NCBI RefSeq assembly: GCF_001279005.1
Contig: NZ_LGCN01000229.1
Coordinates: forward strand, 1-43,812
Source: Streptomyces caelestis
GTDB lineage: Bacteria; Actinomycetota; Actinomycetes; Streptomycetales; Streptomycetaceae
Reading direction: 5' to 3'
DNA length: 43,812 bases
The notes beneath the pieces are model-generated. The model saw only the letters and a list, made by a program, of their open reading frames with translations. It made no database searches and was not told the origin of the DNA. A program made the position numbers and the translations under genes. Below are positions 7,757 through 16,094 of the stretch, in pieces; the first letter of the stretch is position 1; each line of letters opens with the position of its first letter.

Positions 7757-8428
7757 ATGCAGTTGGGACTGCGCCGGTTCCGACCCCGTACGGGCCCGCG
7801 CGAGCACCGCGTCGTCCAGCCCCGGCACCCCCTGCGCCACACCTCGCCGCGCGCCCCGGAGCCCATCGGCCTGCTCCTCGGCGACCACGACGGGCTGAAC
7901 CGGCTCGCCGGCCTGTTCTCCTTCGCCGCCTGCGCGCGCCACACGATCGTCCACGTGCCGCTGCGCAGCGGCGTCCCGCCGGACGAGGGCCTCGGAGACC
8001 TCGTCGACCTGGTCCTGGTCCATCACTCCTACGGACTGCGCCCGAGCGCGTGGCCGCGGTTGCGCCGCTCGCTCGGACCGGGCGCCCCGCCGGCCGTCCG
8101 CACCGACGAGGCGCGCACGGACCGGGACGCCGCCGCCCTGCGCGGGCGCCCGCGGTGGGCGGACCGCCGGGACGAACCGCGGCACGTCACCCACGCGCGC
8201 ACCCTCTTCCTCCACGGCGGCCGCGACGCCTTCGCCGAGACGGCCGTGTCCCTGGCGTACGCGGCCGGCCGGGGGCCGCGCGAGAAGGGGGTCGTGGAGG
8301 GGCGGGCGGCCTTCGTCCTGAGCCTCGACCACCTCGTCCAGGGGCCCGGCGGCGGCCACCCCTACGAGATCATGGTCTGTTTCAAGCCGTATCCGCCCTG
8401 CGCCCACGTCAAGCGACCGGGGCGGTGA
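7757..8428 (+). CDS. Hypothetical protein, Arg/His-rich, conserved-looking
   Basis: 223 residues. No known domain is recognised. The central part (PIGLLLGDHDGLNRLAGLFS, FAACARHTIVHVPLR, LVDLVLVHHSYGLRPS) reads as genuine alpha/beta protein with hydrophobic strands, as does ARTLFLHGGRDAFAETAVSLAY near residue 150, and I have an impression of similar proteins in other streptomycetes. The start is uncertain: the ATG at 7757 has no Shine-Dalgarno sequence and follows the murB hairpin directly. The 3' end overlaps the convergent adenosine deaminase gene by 20 bases, which slightly lowers confidence. It could be a minor or decaying gene. Confidence 0.55.
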   Translation: MQLGLRRFRPRTGPREHRVVQPRHPLRHTSPRAPEPIGLLLGDHDGLNRLAGLFSFAACARHTIVHVPLRSGVPPDEGLGDLVDLVLVHHSYGLRPSAWPRLRRSLGPGAPPAVRTDEARTDRDAAALRGRPRWADRRDEPRHVTHARTLFLHGGRDAFAETAVSLAYAAGRGPREKGVVEGRAAFVLSLDHLVQGPGGGHPYEIMVCFKPYPPCAHVKRPGR

Positions 8429-9482
8429 GCCAGTCGTCCACACCCGACAGCAGTCTCGCCTTCACGTCCTCCGGGGCCGCCGAGCCCCGCACCGACTGCC
8501 GGGCCACCTCCGCCAGCTCCGCGTCCGTGAAGCCGTGGTGGTCCCGCGCGATCTCGTACTGCGCCGTCAGCCGGGAGCCGAACAGCAACGGGTCGTCCGC
8601 GCCCAGCGCCAGGGGGACCCCCGCCTCGAACAGGGTGCGCAGCGGGACGTCCTCCGGTTTGTCGTACACGCCCAGCGCCACGTTCGACGCCGGGCACACC
8701 TCGCACGTCACCTGACGGTCCGCCAGCCGCCGCATCAGCCGCGGGTCGTCCGCCGCCCGCACCCCGTGCCCGATCCGGTCCGCCGCCAGGTCGTCCAGGC
8801 AGTCCCGGACCGAGGCCGGCCCCGCCAGTTCGCCGCCGTGCGGCGCGGACAGCAGCCCGCCCTCCCGCGCGATCGAGAACGCCCGGTCGAAGTCGCGGGC
8901 CATCCCGCGCCGCTCGTCGTTGGAGAGGCCGAACCCGACGATCCCCCGGTCCGCGTACCGCACCGCCAGCCGGGCCAGCGTGCGCGCGTCCAGGGGATGC
9001 TTCATCCGGTTGGCCGCCACCAGCACCCGCATCCCGATCCCGGTGTCCCGCGTCGCCGCGTCCACCGCGTCCAGGATGATCTCCAGCGCCGGGATCAGCC
9101 CGCCCAGCCGGGGCGCGTACGACGTCGGGTCCACCTGGATCTCCAGCCAGCCCGAGCCGTCCCGCAGGTCCTCCTCCGCCGCCTCCCGCACCAGCCGCTG
9201 GATGTCCTCCGGCTCCCGCAGGCACGAGCGCGCCGCGTCGTACAGCCGCTGGAAGCGGAACCAGCCGCGCTCGTCCGTGGCCCGCAGTCTCGGCGGTTCC
9301 CCGCTGGTCAGCGCGTCGGTCAGCGCCTCGGGCAGGCGCACGCCGTACTTGTCGGCCAGTTCCAGCAGGGTGGTGGGCCGCATGGACCCGGTGAAGTGCA
9401 GGTGCAGATGGGCCTTCGGCAGTTCGGAGAGATCACGTACACGCGGGGGGTTCGGGGGGAGCCCCCCTGAAGAGCTCAGCAT
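8409..9482 (-). CDS. add: Adenosine deaminase
   Basis: 357 residues. It hydrolyses adenosine and deoxyadenosine to inosine and deoxyinosine (purine salvage, cytosol). Metal and catalytic residues are present: HLHLH (His25-His29; the usual motif is ELHxH), catalytic Glu218 in PHGGEL with zinc ligand His215, His239 in DRIGHG, and Asp296-Asp297 in GADDPLLF. CPASNVALGVY replaces the common CPTSN. The ATG at 9482 has AAGGG-rich or weak upstream pairing only. It lies downstream of aspC on the same strand but is separated from it by a strong terminator. Confidence 0.94.
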   Translation of the reverse strand: MLSSSGGLPPNPPRVRDLSELPKAHLHLHFTGSMRPTTLLELADKYGVRLPEALTDALTSGEPPRLRATDERGWFRFQRLYDAARSCLREPEDIQRLVREAAEEDLRDGSGWLEIQVDPTSYAPRLGGLIPALEIILDAVDAATRDTGIGMRVLVAANRMKHPLDARTLARLAVRYADRGIVGFGLSNDERRGMARDFDRAFSIAREGGLLSAPHGGELAGPASVRDCLDDLAADRIGHGVRAADDPRLMRRLADRQVTCEVCPASNVALGVYDKPEDVPLRTLFEAGVPLALGADDPLLFGSRLTAQYEIARDHHGFTDAELAEVARQSVRGSAAPEDVKARLLSGVDDWLTAPVA

Positions 9483-9556
9483 TCACCGATCCTGCCGCAC
9501 GCCCCGTCCGTCCCGGTAGCGCTTTCCCCTTTCGTGGTCTTGCCCGCACAAAAGAA

Positions 9557-9590
9557 CAGGGGCGCCCGGGAGGAGACCCGGGCGCCCCTG
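9557..9590 (-). terminator. Intrinsic terminator of aspC
   Basis: A 14-bp perfect stem, CAGGGGCGCCCGGG (9557-9570) with its complement at 9577-9590. On the minus strand it is followed by TTCTTTTGTG. It separates aspC from add. Confidence 0.88.
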
Positions 9591-9606
9591 CGGCGGAAGG
9601 ACGACG

Positions 9607-10833
9607 TCAGTCGCGCGCCTCCGCCAGCAGCTTCTGGATCCGGCTCACGCCCTCGACGAGGTCCTCGTCGCCCAGCGCGTACGACAGCCGCAGGTAGCCC
9701 GGCGTGCCGAACGCCTCACCCGGCACCACCGCGACCTCGACCTCCTCCAGGATGAGCGCCGCGAGCTCGACCGAGTCCTGCGGGCGCCTGCCCCGGATCT
9801 CCTTGCCGATCAGCGCCTTCACCGAGGGGTAGACGTAGAACGCGCCCTCGGGCTCCGGGCAGACCACGCCGTCGATCTCGTTGAGCATCCGGACGATGGT
9901 CTTCCGCCGCCGGTCGAAGGCCTCGCGCATGGTCGCGACCGCGTCCAGGTCGCCGGAGACGGCGGCGAGCGCGGCCGCCTGGGCGACGTTGGAGACGTTC
10001 GACGTGGCGTGCGACTGCAGGTTGGTCGCGGCCTTCACCACGTCCTTCGGGCCGATGATCCAGCCGACCCGCCAGCCCGTCATCGCGTACGTCTTCGCCA
10101 CACCGTTGACCACGACGCACTTGTCGCGCAGCTCGGGCAGGAGCGCGGGCAGGGACACGGACACGGCGTCGCCGTAGACCAGGTGCTCGTAGATCTCGTC
10201 GGTGAGCACCCACAGGCCGTGCTCGACGGCCCACGTGCCGATCGCCTCGGTCTCGGCCTCGCCGTAGACCGCGCCGGTCGGGTTCGACGGGGAGACGAAG
10301 AGGACGACCTTCGTCCGCTCGGTGCGGGCCGCCTCCAGCTGTTCCACGCTCACGCGGTAGCCGGTCGTCTCGTCGGTGACCACCTCGACCGGGACACCGC
10401 CGGCCAGCCGGATCGACTCCGGGTACGTGGTCCAGTACGGCGCCGGGACGATGACCTCGTCGCCCGGGTCGAGGATCGCGGCGAAGGCCTCGTAGATGGC
10501 CTGCTTGCCGCCATTGGTGACCAGGATCTGGGAGGGGTCCACCTCGTAGCCGGAGTCGCGCAGAGTCTTGGCGGCGATCGCGGACTTCAGCTCCGGCAGA
10601 CCGCCGGCCGGCGTGTACCGGTGGTACTTCGGGTTCTTGCAGGCCTCGATCGCGGCCTCGACGATGTAGTCCGGCGTCGGGAAGTCGGGCTCACCGGCGC
10701 CGAAGCCGATCACCGGACGCCCGGCGGCCTTGAGGGCCTTGGCCTTGGCGTCCACGGCGAGGGTGGCGGACTCGGAGATCGCGCCGACTCGGGCGGAGAC
10801 CCGGCGCTCGGTGGGAGGGGTTGCAGCGCTCAT
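9607..10833 (-). CDS. aspC: Pyridoxal phosphate-dependent aspartate aminotransferase (class I)
   Basis: 408 residues from the ATG at 10833 ([17 protein letters not shown]); the longer in-frame GTG at 10869 is less likely. Aspartate:2-oxoglutarate transaminase linking the TCA cycle and amino-acid synthesis. Visible: [42 protein letters not shown] with the PLP-ring Asp/Tyr, and the Schiff-base Lys247 in [13 protein letters not shown]. The gene is of the Ib subgroup by the [14 protein letters not shown] motif. It is transcribed away from tRNA-Trp/secE; the 271-base spacer holds both promoters. Confidence 0.95.
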   Translation of the reverse strand: MSAATPPTERRVSARVGAISESATLAVDAKAKALKAAGRPVIGFGAGEPDFPTPDYIVEAAIEACKNPKYHRYTPAGGLPELKSAIAAKTLRDSGYEVDPSQILVTNGGKQAIYEAFAAILDPGDEVIVPAPYWTTYPESIRLAGGVPVEVVTDETTGYRVSVEQLEAARTERTKVVLFVSPSNPTGAVYGEAETEAIGTWAVEHGLWVLTDEIYEHLVYGDAVSVSLPALLPELRDKCVVVNGVAKTYAMTGWRVGWIIGPKDVVKAATNLQSHATSNVSNVAQAAALAAVSGDLDAVATMREAFDRRRKTIVRMLNEIDGVVCPEPEGAFYVYPSVKALIGKEIRGRRPQDSVELAALILEEVEVAVVPGEAFGTPGYLRLSYALGDEDLVEGVSRIQKLLAEARD

Positions 10834-10989
10834 GGACCCATCGTTCCAGACCGGAAACCCACGCGGCACGGGGGTTTCACGTACTGAACAACACCGGGCA
10901 AACCCCTGGACACCAGTCCGGATCGACGCCGCCGCGACGGCACGGCGGGACGATCTTCCGCCGGGGTGGTGCTTCCCGGGTGCTTTTCG

Positions 10990-11019
10990 TTCGACGCCCG
11001 GCCCGGGAACACGTACACT
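10990..11019 (+). promoter_or_regulatory. Promoter candidate for tRNA-Trp-secE
   Basis: TTCGAC (10990-10995), an 18-base spacer and TACACT (11014-11019) match a vegetative promoter about 80 bases upstream of the tRNA. Nothing else definite is seen in 10834-11104. Confidence 0.55.
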
Positions 11020-11104
11020 CTCACCTCGTTGGCCTTCAGCGGCCCGCGCTCAGCCGGTGCACACCAAGCACCCGGTCGGATGCGGTACGTTGGGGGACAC
11101 ACAA

Positions 11105-11177
11105 AGGGTCGTAGCTCAATTGGTAGAGCACTGGTCTCCAAAACCAGCGGTTGGGGGTTCAAGTCCCTCCGGCCCTG
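11105..11177 (+). tRNA. tRNA-Trp (anticodon CCA)
   Basis: 73 bases. Acceptor AGGGTCG (11105-11111) pairs with CGGCCCT (11170-11176), discriminator G11177. Anticodon loop CTCCAAA between CTGGT and ACCAG, with CCA at 11138-11140. The trpT-secE-nusG order is the usual actinobacterial one. Confidence 0.97.
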
Positions 11178-11286
11178 CTACACACACCTTCGCCAGGATG
11201 TGTGCGCATGTACGTACAGCAATGCACCGCCGTGCGGGCTCTGACCGGGCGCGGCACGGCCACGACCCGGAATCAGGTGAGGACGA

Positions 11287-11571
11287 GTGACGGACGCCGT
11301 GGGCTCCATCGACATGCCTGATGCCCAGGACGAGGCGCCGGACTCCAAGAAGACCCGCAAGGGCGGCAAGCGGGCCAAGAAGGGGCCGCTGAAGCGTCTC
11401 GCGCTCTTCTACCGTCAGATCATCGCGGAACTCCGCAAGGTCGTCTGGCCCACCCGCAACCAGCTGACGTCGTACACGACCGCCGTGATCGTCTTCGTCG
11501 TCGTGATGATCGGTCTGGTCACCCTGATCGACTATGGTCTCAGTCACGCCGCCAAGTACGTCTTCGGCTGA
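11287..11571 (+). CDS. secE: Preprotein translocase subunit SecE
   Basis: 94 residues from a GTG at 11287 with AGGTGAGGA just upstream. SecE clamps SecY in the plasma-membrane translocon. The single-helix (non-E. coli) form is evident: a charged N-terminus, the conserved amphipathic FYRQIIAELRKVVWPTRNQL segment (about 40-59), then one transmembrane helix (TTAVIVFVVVMIGLVTLIDYGL, about 63-84). It is followed by a hairpin terminator, so nusG probably has its own promoter or relies on read-through. Confidence 0.97.
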   Translation: MTDAVGSIDMPDAQDEAPDSKKTRKGGKRAKKGPLKRLALFYRQIIAELRKVVWPTRNQLTSYTTAVIVFVVVMIGLVTLIDYGLSHAAKYVFG

Positions 11572-11581
11572 GCTCTCGACA

Positions 11582-11609
11582 GGGGCGCCGGGATCCCGGG
11601 CGCCCTTTT
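11582..11609 (+). terminator. Terminator between secE and nusG
   Basis: GGGCGCC-GGG (11583-11592) pairs with CCCGGGCGCCC with one bulged base, followed by TTTTC at 11606-11610. Confidence 0.75.
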
Positions 11610-11640
11610 CGCGCATTCCGGAAGGGGCGGTGCTCCGTGA

Positions 11641-11806
11641 TAGGCTCTTTGCGCCCGTAAGGGCGTCGTGGCAGGGCTTGCCAGAGGGATGACGCCGCGT
11701 CGGCGGTCGAGCGTCCGTGAACCTCAACCCATCGGGTTGGAACCCTTCCGCTCTCAGGCGGCAGGGTGAGGTCAACCCTTGTATCCAGGAAGAAGAAGCA
11801 GTCACC
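11641..11806 (+). promoter_or_regulatory. Heavily folded 5' leader of nusG with a three-way junction
   Basis: Successive hairpins: CGCCC-GTAA-GGGCG (11652-11665), TGGCA/TGCCA (11669-11683), CGCCG-CGT-CGGCG (11693-11705), then a neat junction. P1 is ACCTC (11721-11725) with GAGGT (11768-11772). P2 is AACCC-ATC-GGGTT (11726-11738). P3 is ACCCT-T-CCGC (11742-11751) with GCGG-C-AGGGT (11758-11767). P2 and P3 stack with no or few unpaired bases. A TAGGCT at 11641-11646 could be a -10 box, with only a weak -35. The element resembles a cis-regulatory leader; no known class is recognised. Confidence 0.55.
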
Positions 11807-12637
11807 GTGCCTGACCAGAACCTGAACGACGCCATCGAGCCCGGTGAGTCCGTCGACGACGAACTCGACACCGTCGAGGGCGCGGACGAGGACCTGGACG
11901 AGGCCGGGACTGCCGTCGCCGAGCCGGGTGAGACCGCGGACGACGCGACCTCGCTCGTCGAGGGCGACGAGGCGGCGGAGCCGGAGGACGAGTCCGAGGC
12001 CGCTGCCGAGGAGGACGACCGCGACCCGGTCGAGAAGCTCCGCGAGGAACTGCGGACGCTGCCCGGCGAGTGGTACGTCATCCACACGTACGCGGGCTAC
12101 GAGAACCGGGTGAAGACCAACCTGGAGCAGCGCGCCGTCTCGCTGAACGTCGAGGACTACATCTTCCAGGCCGAGGTGCCGCAGGAAGAGGTCGTCCAGA
12201 TCAAGAACGGCGACCGCAAGACGATCAAGCAGAACAAGCTCCCGGGTTACGTCCTGGTCCGCATGGACCTGACGAACGAGTCCTGGGGCGTCGTCCGCAA
12301 CACCCCCGGTGTCACCGGCTTCGTGGGCAACGCCTACGACCCGTACCCGCTGACGCTGGACGAGATCGTCAAGATGCTCGCCCCGGAGGCCGAGGAGAAG
12401 GCCGCCCGCGAGGCCGCCGAGGCCGAGGGCAAGCCGGCCCCGCAGCGCAAGGTCGAGGTCCAGGTGCTGGACTTCGAGGTCGGCGACTCGGTCACCGTCA
12501 CCGACGGCCCGTTCGCCACGCTCCAGGCGACCATCAACGAGATCAACCCCGACTCCAAGAAGGTCAAGGGCCTGGTGGAGATCTTCGGCCGCGAGACGCC
12601 GGTCGAGCTCTCCTTCGACCAGATCCAGAAGAACTAG
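11807..12637 (+). CDS. nusG: Transcription termination/antitermination factor NusG
   Basis: 276 residues from the GTG at 11807 ([13 protein letters not shown]); a purine-rich AGGAAGAAGAAG lies 10-20 bases upstream. The first ~85 residues are an acidic, low-complexity extension typical of actinobacteria. The NGN domain starts at [20 protein letters not shown], with [11 protein letters not shown] and [10 protein letters not shown] Pro/Ala linker leads to the KOW domain ([22 protein letters not shown]). NusG binds the RNA polymerase beta' clamp helices and couples to ribosomal S10 or Rho. It lies between terminators and behind a structured leader. Confidence 0.97.
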   Translation: MPDQNLNDAIEPGESVDDELDTVEGADEDLDEAGTAVAEPGETADDATSLVEGDEAAEPEDESEAAAEEDDRDPVEKLREELRTLPGEWYVIHTYAGYENRVKTNLEQRAVSLNVEDYIFQAEVPQEEVVQIKNGDRKTIKQNKLPGYVLVRMDLTNESWGVVRNTPGVTGFVGNAYDPYPLTLDEIVKMLAPEAEEKAAREAAEAEGKPAPQRKVEVQVLDFEVGDSVTVTDGPFATLQATINEINPDSKKVKGLVEIFGRETPVELSFDQIQKN

Positions 12638-12661
12638 CCCTTCTGGCACACAGCGTCCGAA

Positions 12662-12705
12662 CAGGTCAGGCGAGCGGTCGCACGCGCGCCTGACCTGCTC
12701 GGTTT
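12662..12705 (+). terminator. Intrinsic terminator of nusG
   Basis: CAGGTCAGGCG (12662-12672) pairs perfectly with CGCCTGACCTG (12687-12697), followed by CTCGGTTTTC. The remaining spacer to rplK (12706-12805) has a possible -10 TATCGT at 12728-12733 with only a weak -35. Confidence 0.9.
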
Positions 12706-12805
12706 TCAGCCGCGCATCTATACCCGTTATCGTTGTGCGGTATGCCTGCGTCCGGGTTGTCCCCATGGCGCGGGCAGGACCCGAATCGAAAGGACCCGGA
12801 GAGCC

Positions 12806-13240
12806 ATGCCTCCCAAGAAGAAGAAGGTCACGGGGCTCATCAAGCTCCAGATCCAGGCCGGTGCCGCGAACCCGGCTCCGCCGGTCGGCCCCGCGCTGGG
12901 TCAGCACGGCGTGAACATCATGGAGTTCTGCAAGGCCTACAACGCCGCGACCGAGTCGCAGCGCGGCTGGGTCATCCCGGTGGAGATCACGGTCTACGAG
13001 GACCGCTCCTTCACCTTCATCACCAAGACCCCGCCGGCCGCGAAGATGATCCTCAAGGCCGCGGGCGTGGAGAAGGGCTCCGGCGAGCCGCACAAGACCA
13101 AGGTCGCGAAGATCACGCGTGACCAGGTCCGTGAGATCGCCACCACCAAGATGCCCGACCTCAACGCCAACGACCTGGACGCCGCCGAGAAGATCATCGC
13201 CGGCACCGCCCGTTCCATGGGCGTCACGGTCGAGGGCTGA
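12806..13240 (+). CDS. rplK: 50S ribosomal protein uL11
   Basis: 144 residues, normal length. N-terminal domain [31 protein letters not shown] includes the prolines near residues 25-29 that contact thiostrepton-like antibiotics. The C-terminal domain ([43 protein letters not shown]) binds the GTPase-associated region of 23S rRNA. It supports factor binding and, in other bacteria, RelA activation. It is first in the rplK-rplA operon; the 82-base gap to rplA could hold an L1-binding site. Confidence 0.98.
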   Translation: MPPKKKKVTGLIKLQIQAGAANPAPPVGPALGQHGVNIMEFCKAYNAATESQRGWVIPVEITVYEDRSFTFITKTPPAAKMILKAAGVEKGSGEPHKTKVAKITRDQVREIATTKMPDLNANDLDAAEKIIAGTARSMGVTVEG

Positions 13241-13322
13241 CCTCCACCCCCGTAAGCCAAGCAGTAGTGGCAGGGCCTGCTCGGCCCGGACCACGACTCC
13301 TCAGATTCCACAGGAGCTTTCA

Positions 13323-14048
13323 GTGAGCAAGCGCAGCAAGTCTCTCCGCGCTGCGGACGCCAAGATCGACCGGGAGAAGCTGTACGCCCCGCTCGAGGCC
13401 GTCCGTCTCGCCAAGGAGACGTCCACGACCAAGTTCGACGGCACCGTCGAGGTCGCCTTCCGCCTGGGTGTCGACCCGCGCAAGGCCGACCAGATGGTCC
13501 GTGGCACCGTGAACCTCCCGCACGGCACCGGCAAGACCGCCCGGGTCCTGGTCTTCGCGACCGGTGACCGTGCCGAGGCCGCGCGTGCCGCGGGCGCCGA
13601 CATCGTCGGCGCCGACGAGCTGATCGACGAGGTGTCGAAGGGCCGTCTGGACTTCGACGCCGTCGTCGCCACCCCGGACCTCATGGGCAAGGTCGGCCGC
13701 CTCGGCCGCGTGCTCGGTCCCCGTGGTCTGATGCCGAACCCGAAGACCGGCACCGTGACTCCGGACGTCACCAAGGCCGTCAACGACATCAAGGGCGGCA
13801 AGATCGAGTTCCGCGTCGACAAGCACTCGAACCTGCACTTCATCATCGGCAAGTCGTCCTTCGACGACACCAAGCTGGTGGAGAACTACGGCGCCGCGCT
13901 GGAGGAGATCCTCCGTCTGAAGCCGTCCGCCGCCAAGGGTCGCTACATCAAGAAGGCCGCCATCAGCACCACGATGGGCCCCGGCATTCCGCTCGACCCG
14001 AACCGCACCCGCAACCTCCTCGTCGAGGAGGACCCGGCCGCCGTCTGA
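13323..14048 (+). CDS. rplA: 50S ribosomal protein uL1
   Basis: 241 residues from a GTG at 13323 with AGGAG at 13312-13316; extension upstream into rplK is not warranted. Domain I/II structure of L1 is visible: [31 protein letters not shown], then the hinge and [29 protein letters not shown], then [20 protein letters not shown] and the C-terminal [17 protein letters not shown]1 forms the mobile stalk at the E site and usually represses its own rplKA mRNA. Confidence 0.98.
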   Translation: MSKRSKSLRAADAKIDREKLYAPLEAVRLAKETSTTKFDGTVEVAFRLGVDPRKADQMVRGTVNLPHGTGKTARVLVFATGDRAEAARAAGADIVGADELIDEVSKGRLDFDAVVATPDLMGKVGRLGRVLGPRGLMPNPKTGTVTPDVTKAVNDIKGGKIEFRVDKHSNLHFIIGKSSFDDTKLVENYGAALEEILRLKPSAAKGRYIKKAAISTTMGPGIPLDPNRTRNLLVEEDPAAV

Positions 14049-14087
14049 GCCGGGTGGGCCGGATGACCGGCCCGTGCACGCCGTGAG

Positions 14088-14134
14088 AGCCCGTCCCCGC
14101 ACCTCGTCCGAGGCGCGGGGACGGGCTTTTTTCC
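14088..14134 (+). terminator. Intrinsic terminator of rplK-rplA
   Basis: A 13-bp perfect stem (AGCCCGTCCCCGC 14088-14100 with its complement at 14115-14127) followed by six T residues. One of the strongest terminators in the window. Confidence 0.95.
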
Positions 14135-14214
14135 GTCGGCGGTGTCGGGGGCGTGGGTTACCGTTCCCTCGACCTCACAGGCGTAGCGCAGCGAAACAAC
14201 CGGGGGTGGGACTC

Positions 14215-15129
14215 ATGGGCATGACCGCATGGAGGCGCGCGGGTGTCTGTCTGACGGCCGCGGCCGTCGTCGTGGGCGTCGCGGGTTGCCAGGACGGCGC
14301 CCCGGCGGGGGCCGAGGGCCGGCAGACGCGGAACGAGATGACGAAGGTCCTCCAGGCCGCCTTCGAGAACACCTCGGAGGCCAAGTCCGCCAAGGTCCGG
14401 ATGACCATGACGATGGCGGGGAGCGGGAGCATGGAGCTCTCCGGCGTGCAGGGCTGGGACCCCGGTGTCATGGACGTCACCATGAAGACCTCCGGCGTCA
14501 TGGCGGACGACCCGGACGTTCCCGAGAAGGTCCGCATGATCATGGTGGACGACGTCGTCTACATGGACGCGGGCGCGGAGCAGGCCGCCGAGATGGACGG
14601 CAAGCGCTGGATGAGGATGGACTTCGCCGCCATGGCCGAGGAGGCCGGCGACGCGGAACTGCGGAAGCGGATGGCCGGCGGCCTGGAGAACCTGAACCAG
14701 GACCCGGCACAGCAGATCGCCCTGCTGCTCGAGTCGCCGAGTCTGAAGCACGTCGGGCCGGAGGAGATCGACGGCGTCCGGACGCAGCACTACGAGGGCA
14801 CGCTGAGCTTCGAGGAAATGGCCGACGCCGACGAGTCCTTCGGCCTGCTCTCCGAGGCGGAGCGCCAGGAGCTGCTCGCCGACGCCGAGAAGTCGGGCAT
14901 GAAGGGGTACGACACCCAGGTCTGGGTCAACGAGGACGACTACCCGGTCAAGATGGTCATCGGGATGAGGACGCCCCAGGGGACGATCAACCTGACGAGC
15001 GACTACTCGGACTACGGGGCCAGGGCCGAGGTCGAGACGCCGCCGGCACGGGACACCTTCGACTTCGTCGAGATGCTGAAGGAGCTGGAGGGCCTCGGGG
15101 CGGACTCCGGGGCCGGCCTCAGCGCCTGA
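14215..15129 (+). CDS. Secreted lipoprotein of LolA/LppX-like type, unknown ligand
   Basis: 304 residues from the ATG at 14215 (MGMTAWRRAG), behind GGGGGTGGG. A lipoprotein signal peptide is clear: basic n-region, hydrophobic core, lipobox VAGC with Cys25. The mature protein has Met-rich repeated strands (KVRMTMTMAGSGSMELSG, MDVTMKTSGVM, VRMIMVDDVVYMDAG) and the HYEGTLSFEEM strand, giving the half-barrel pattern of LolA/LppX/LprG-like proteins that hold hydrophobic molecules. It would be anchored on the outer face of the membrane. It sits alone between terminators within the ribosomal cluster, a position I recall being conserved in streptomycetes. The substrate is unknown. Confidence 0.85.
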   Translation: MGMTAWRRAGVCLTAAAVVVGVAGCQDGAPAGAEGRQTRNEMTKVLQAAFENTSEAKSAKVRMTMTMAGSGSMELSGVQGWDPGVMDVTMKTSGVMADDPDVPEKVRMIMVDDVVYMDAGAEQAAEMDGKRWMRMDFAAMAEEAGDAELRKRMAGGLENLNQDPAQQIALLLESPSLKHVGPEEIDGVRTQHYEGTLSFEEMADADESFGLLSEAERQELLADAEKSGMKGYDTQVWVNEDDYPVKMVIGMRTPQGTINLTSDYSDYGARAEVETPPARDTFDFVEMLKELEGLGADSGAGLSA

Positions 15130-15164
15130 GGCCCCGGCGCTCCCGATGCCCATGATCGGCCGAT

Positions 15165-15194
15165 TTGCTTGACGCCGATCCGTTCGCGTACTCT
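15165..15194 (+). promoter_or_regulatory. rplJ-rplL promoter
   Basis: TTGCTT (15165-15170) with an 18-base spacer to TACTCT (15189-15194) gives a plausible vegetative promoter. A better -35 sequence, TTGACG at 15169-15174, would leave only 14 bases. The start would be near 15201, giving a leader of about 240 bases. Confidence 0.6.
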
Positions 15195-15199
15195 TCCAC

Positions 15200-15348
15200 G
15201 GAAGCCAAAGACCGCTGGTCGTTGCCGTGCGCTCGTCAGAGTTCACGGTGGCCGAAGGATCCGCTGAACTGCGGACGACCCGCGCAGGTGTCAGTGGAAG
15301 AGTTCCCGGAGCCCGCCGTCGTAAGGACGCGAGCGACCGGTTGAGCTA
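15200..15348 (+). ncRNA. Ribosomal L10 leader (rplJL autoregulatory mRNA element)
   Basis: The leader contains the AAAGACCGCTGGTCGTTG segment near 15207 and the GCAGGTGTCAG stretch near 15284, which resemble the L10 leader of rplJL operons. An intrinsic attenuator follows. In this family, excess L10(L12)4 binds the leader kink-turn and favours termination or blocks translation. The call rests on position, length and local sequence; the full fold was not computed. Confidence 0.7.
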
Positions 15349-15382
15349 CGCCCCGTGCGCCTGCGCCGGGGCGTTTCGTTTT
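15349..15382 (+). terminator. Attenuator of rplJ-rplL
   Basis: CGCCCCG (15349-15355) pairs with CGGGGCG (15367-15373), with a nearly closed inner GCGC/GCGC stem, followed by TTTCGTTTT. It stands 60 bases before rplJ, so it must be regulated rather than constitutive. Confidence 0.85.
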
Positions 15383-15440
15383 CCCCAGTCCTCCTTCGGG
15401 TCCGCGCGGTCCGAATCACCCGGAAGGAGGCCGAGGCTCT

Positions 15441-15971
15441 ATGGCGAGGCCCGACAAGGCTGCCGCGGTTGCCGAGCTGACGGACAAGTTCCGCAGCTCC
15501 AACGCCGCCGTGCTGACCGAGTACCGCGGTCTCACCGTGGCGCAGCTCAAGACGCTGCGTCGTTCGCTCGGTGAGAACGCCCAGTACGCCGTGGTGAAGA
15601 ACACGCTGACCAAGATTGCGGCCAACGAGGCCGGGATCACGCTCGACGACCAGCTCTTCGCTGGCCCGACGGCGGTCGCCTTCGTCACCGGTGACCCGGT
15701 GGAGTCGGCGAAGGGTCTTCGTGACTTCGCCAAGGACAACCCGAATCTCGTCATCAAGGGCGGTGTCCTTGACGGCAAGGCGATGTCCGCCGACGAGATC
15801 AAGAAGCTCGCGGACCTCGAGTCCCGCGAGGTTCTGCTCGCCAAGCTGGCGGGCGCCTTCAAGGGCAAGCAGACGCAGACTGCTCAGCTCTTCCAGGCGC
15901 TCCCCTCGAAGCTCGTCCGCACCGTGGACGCGCTCCGTGCCAAGCAGGACGAGCAGGGCGGTGCCGAGTAA
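15441..15971 (+). CDS. rplJ: 50S ribosomal protein uL10
   Basis: 176 residues; ATG at 15441 with AAGGAGG about 13 bases upstream. The rRNA-binding N-terminal domain is typical ([54 protein letters not shown]). The C-terminal helix ([22 protein letters not shown]) carries L7/L12 dimers. L10 is the stalk base and the usual autoregulator of this operon. Confidence 0.98.
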   Translation: MARPDKAAAVAELTDKFRSSNAAVLTEYRGLTVAQLKTLRRSLGENAQYAVVKNTLTKIAANEAGITLDDQLFAGPTAVAFVTGDPVESAKGLRDFAKDNPNLVIKGGVLDGKAMSADEIKKLADLESREVLLAKLAGAFKGKQTQTAQLFQALPSKLVRTVDALRAKQDEQGGAE

Positions 15972-16094
15972 TTCGGCTCGCTTTCCGATCCTCGCCGCGT
16001 GAACCGCACGAGGTGAGGGTCGACGCGGGCCCGACGTACGCCCGCCACACCCCGTACATCCGGCACCTGCCGATTTAGTGGAAGGACCGCCATC

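Noticed and set aside
6902..8428. A single 508-residue protein overlapping murB
   Set aside because: The first 285 residues are an out-of-frame Arg/Pro-rich reading of murB; only the part after 7757 looks like protein.
5104..11177. tRNA genes as integrated-element attachment sites
   Set aside because: No integrase nearby and no repeated tRNA 3' segment found downstream of any of the four tRNAs.
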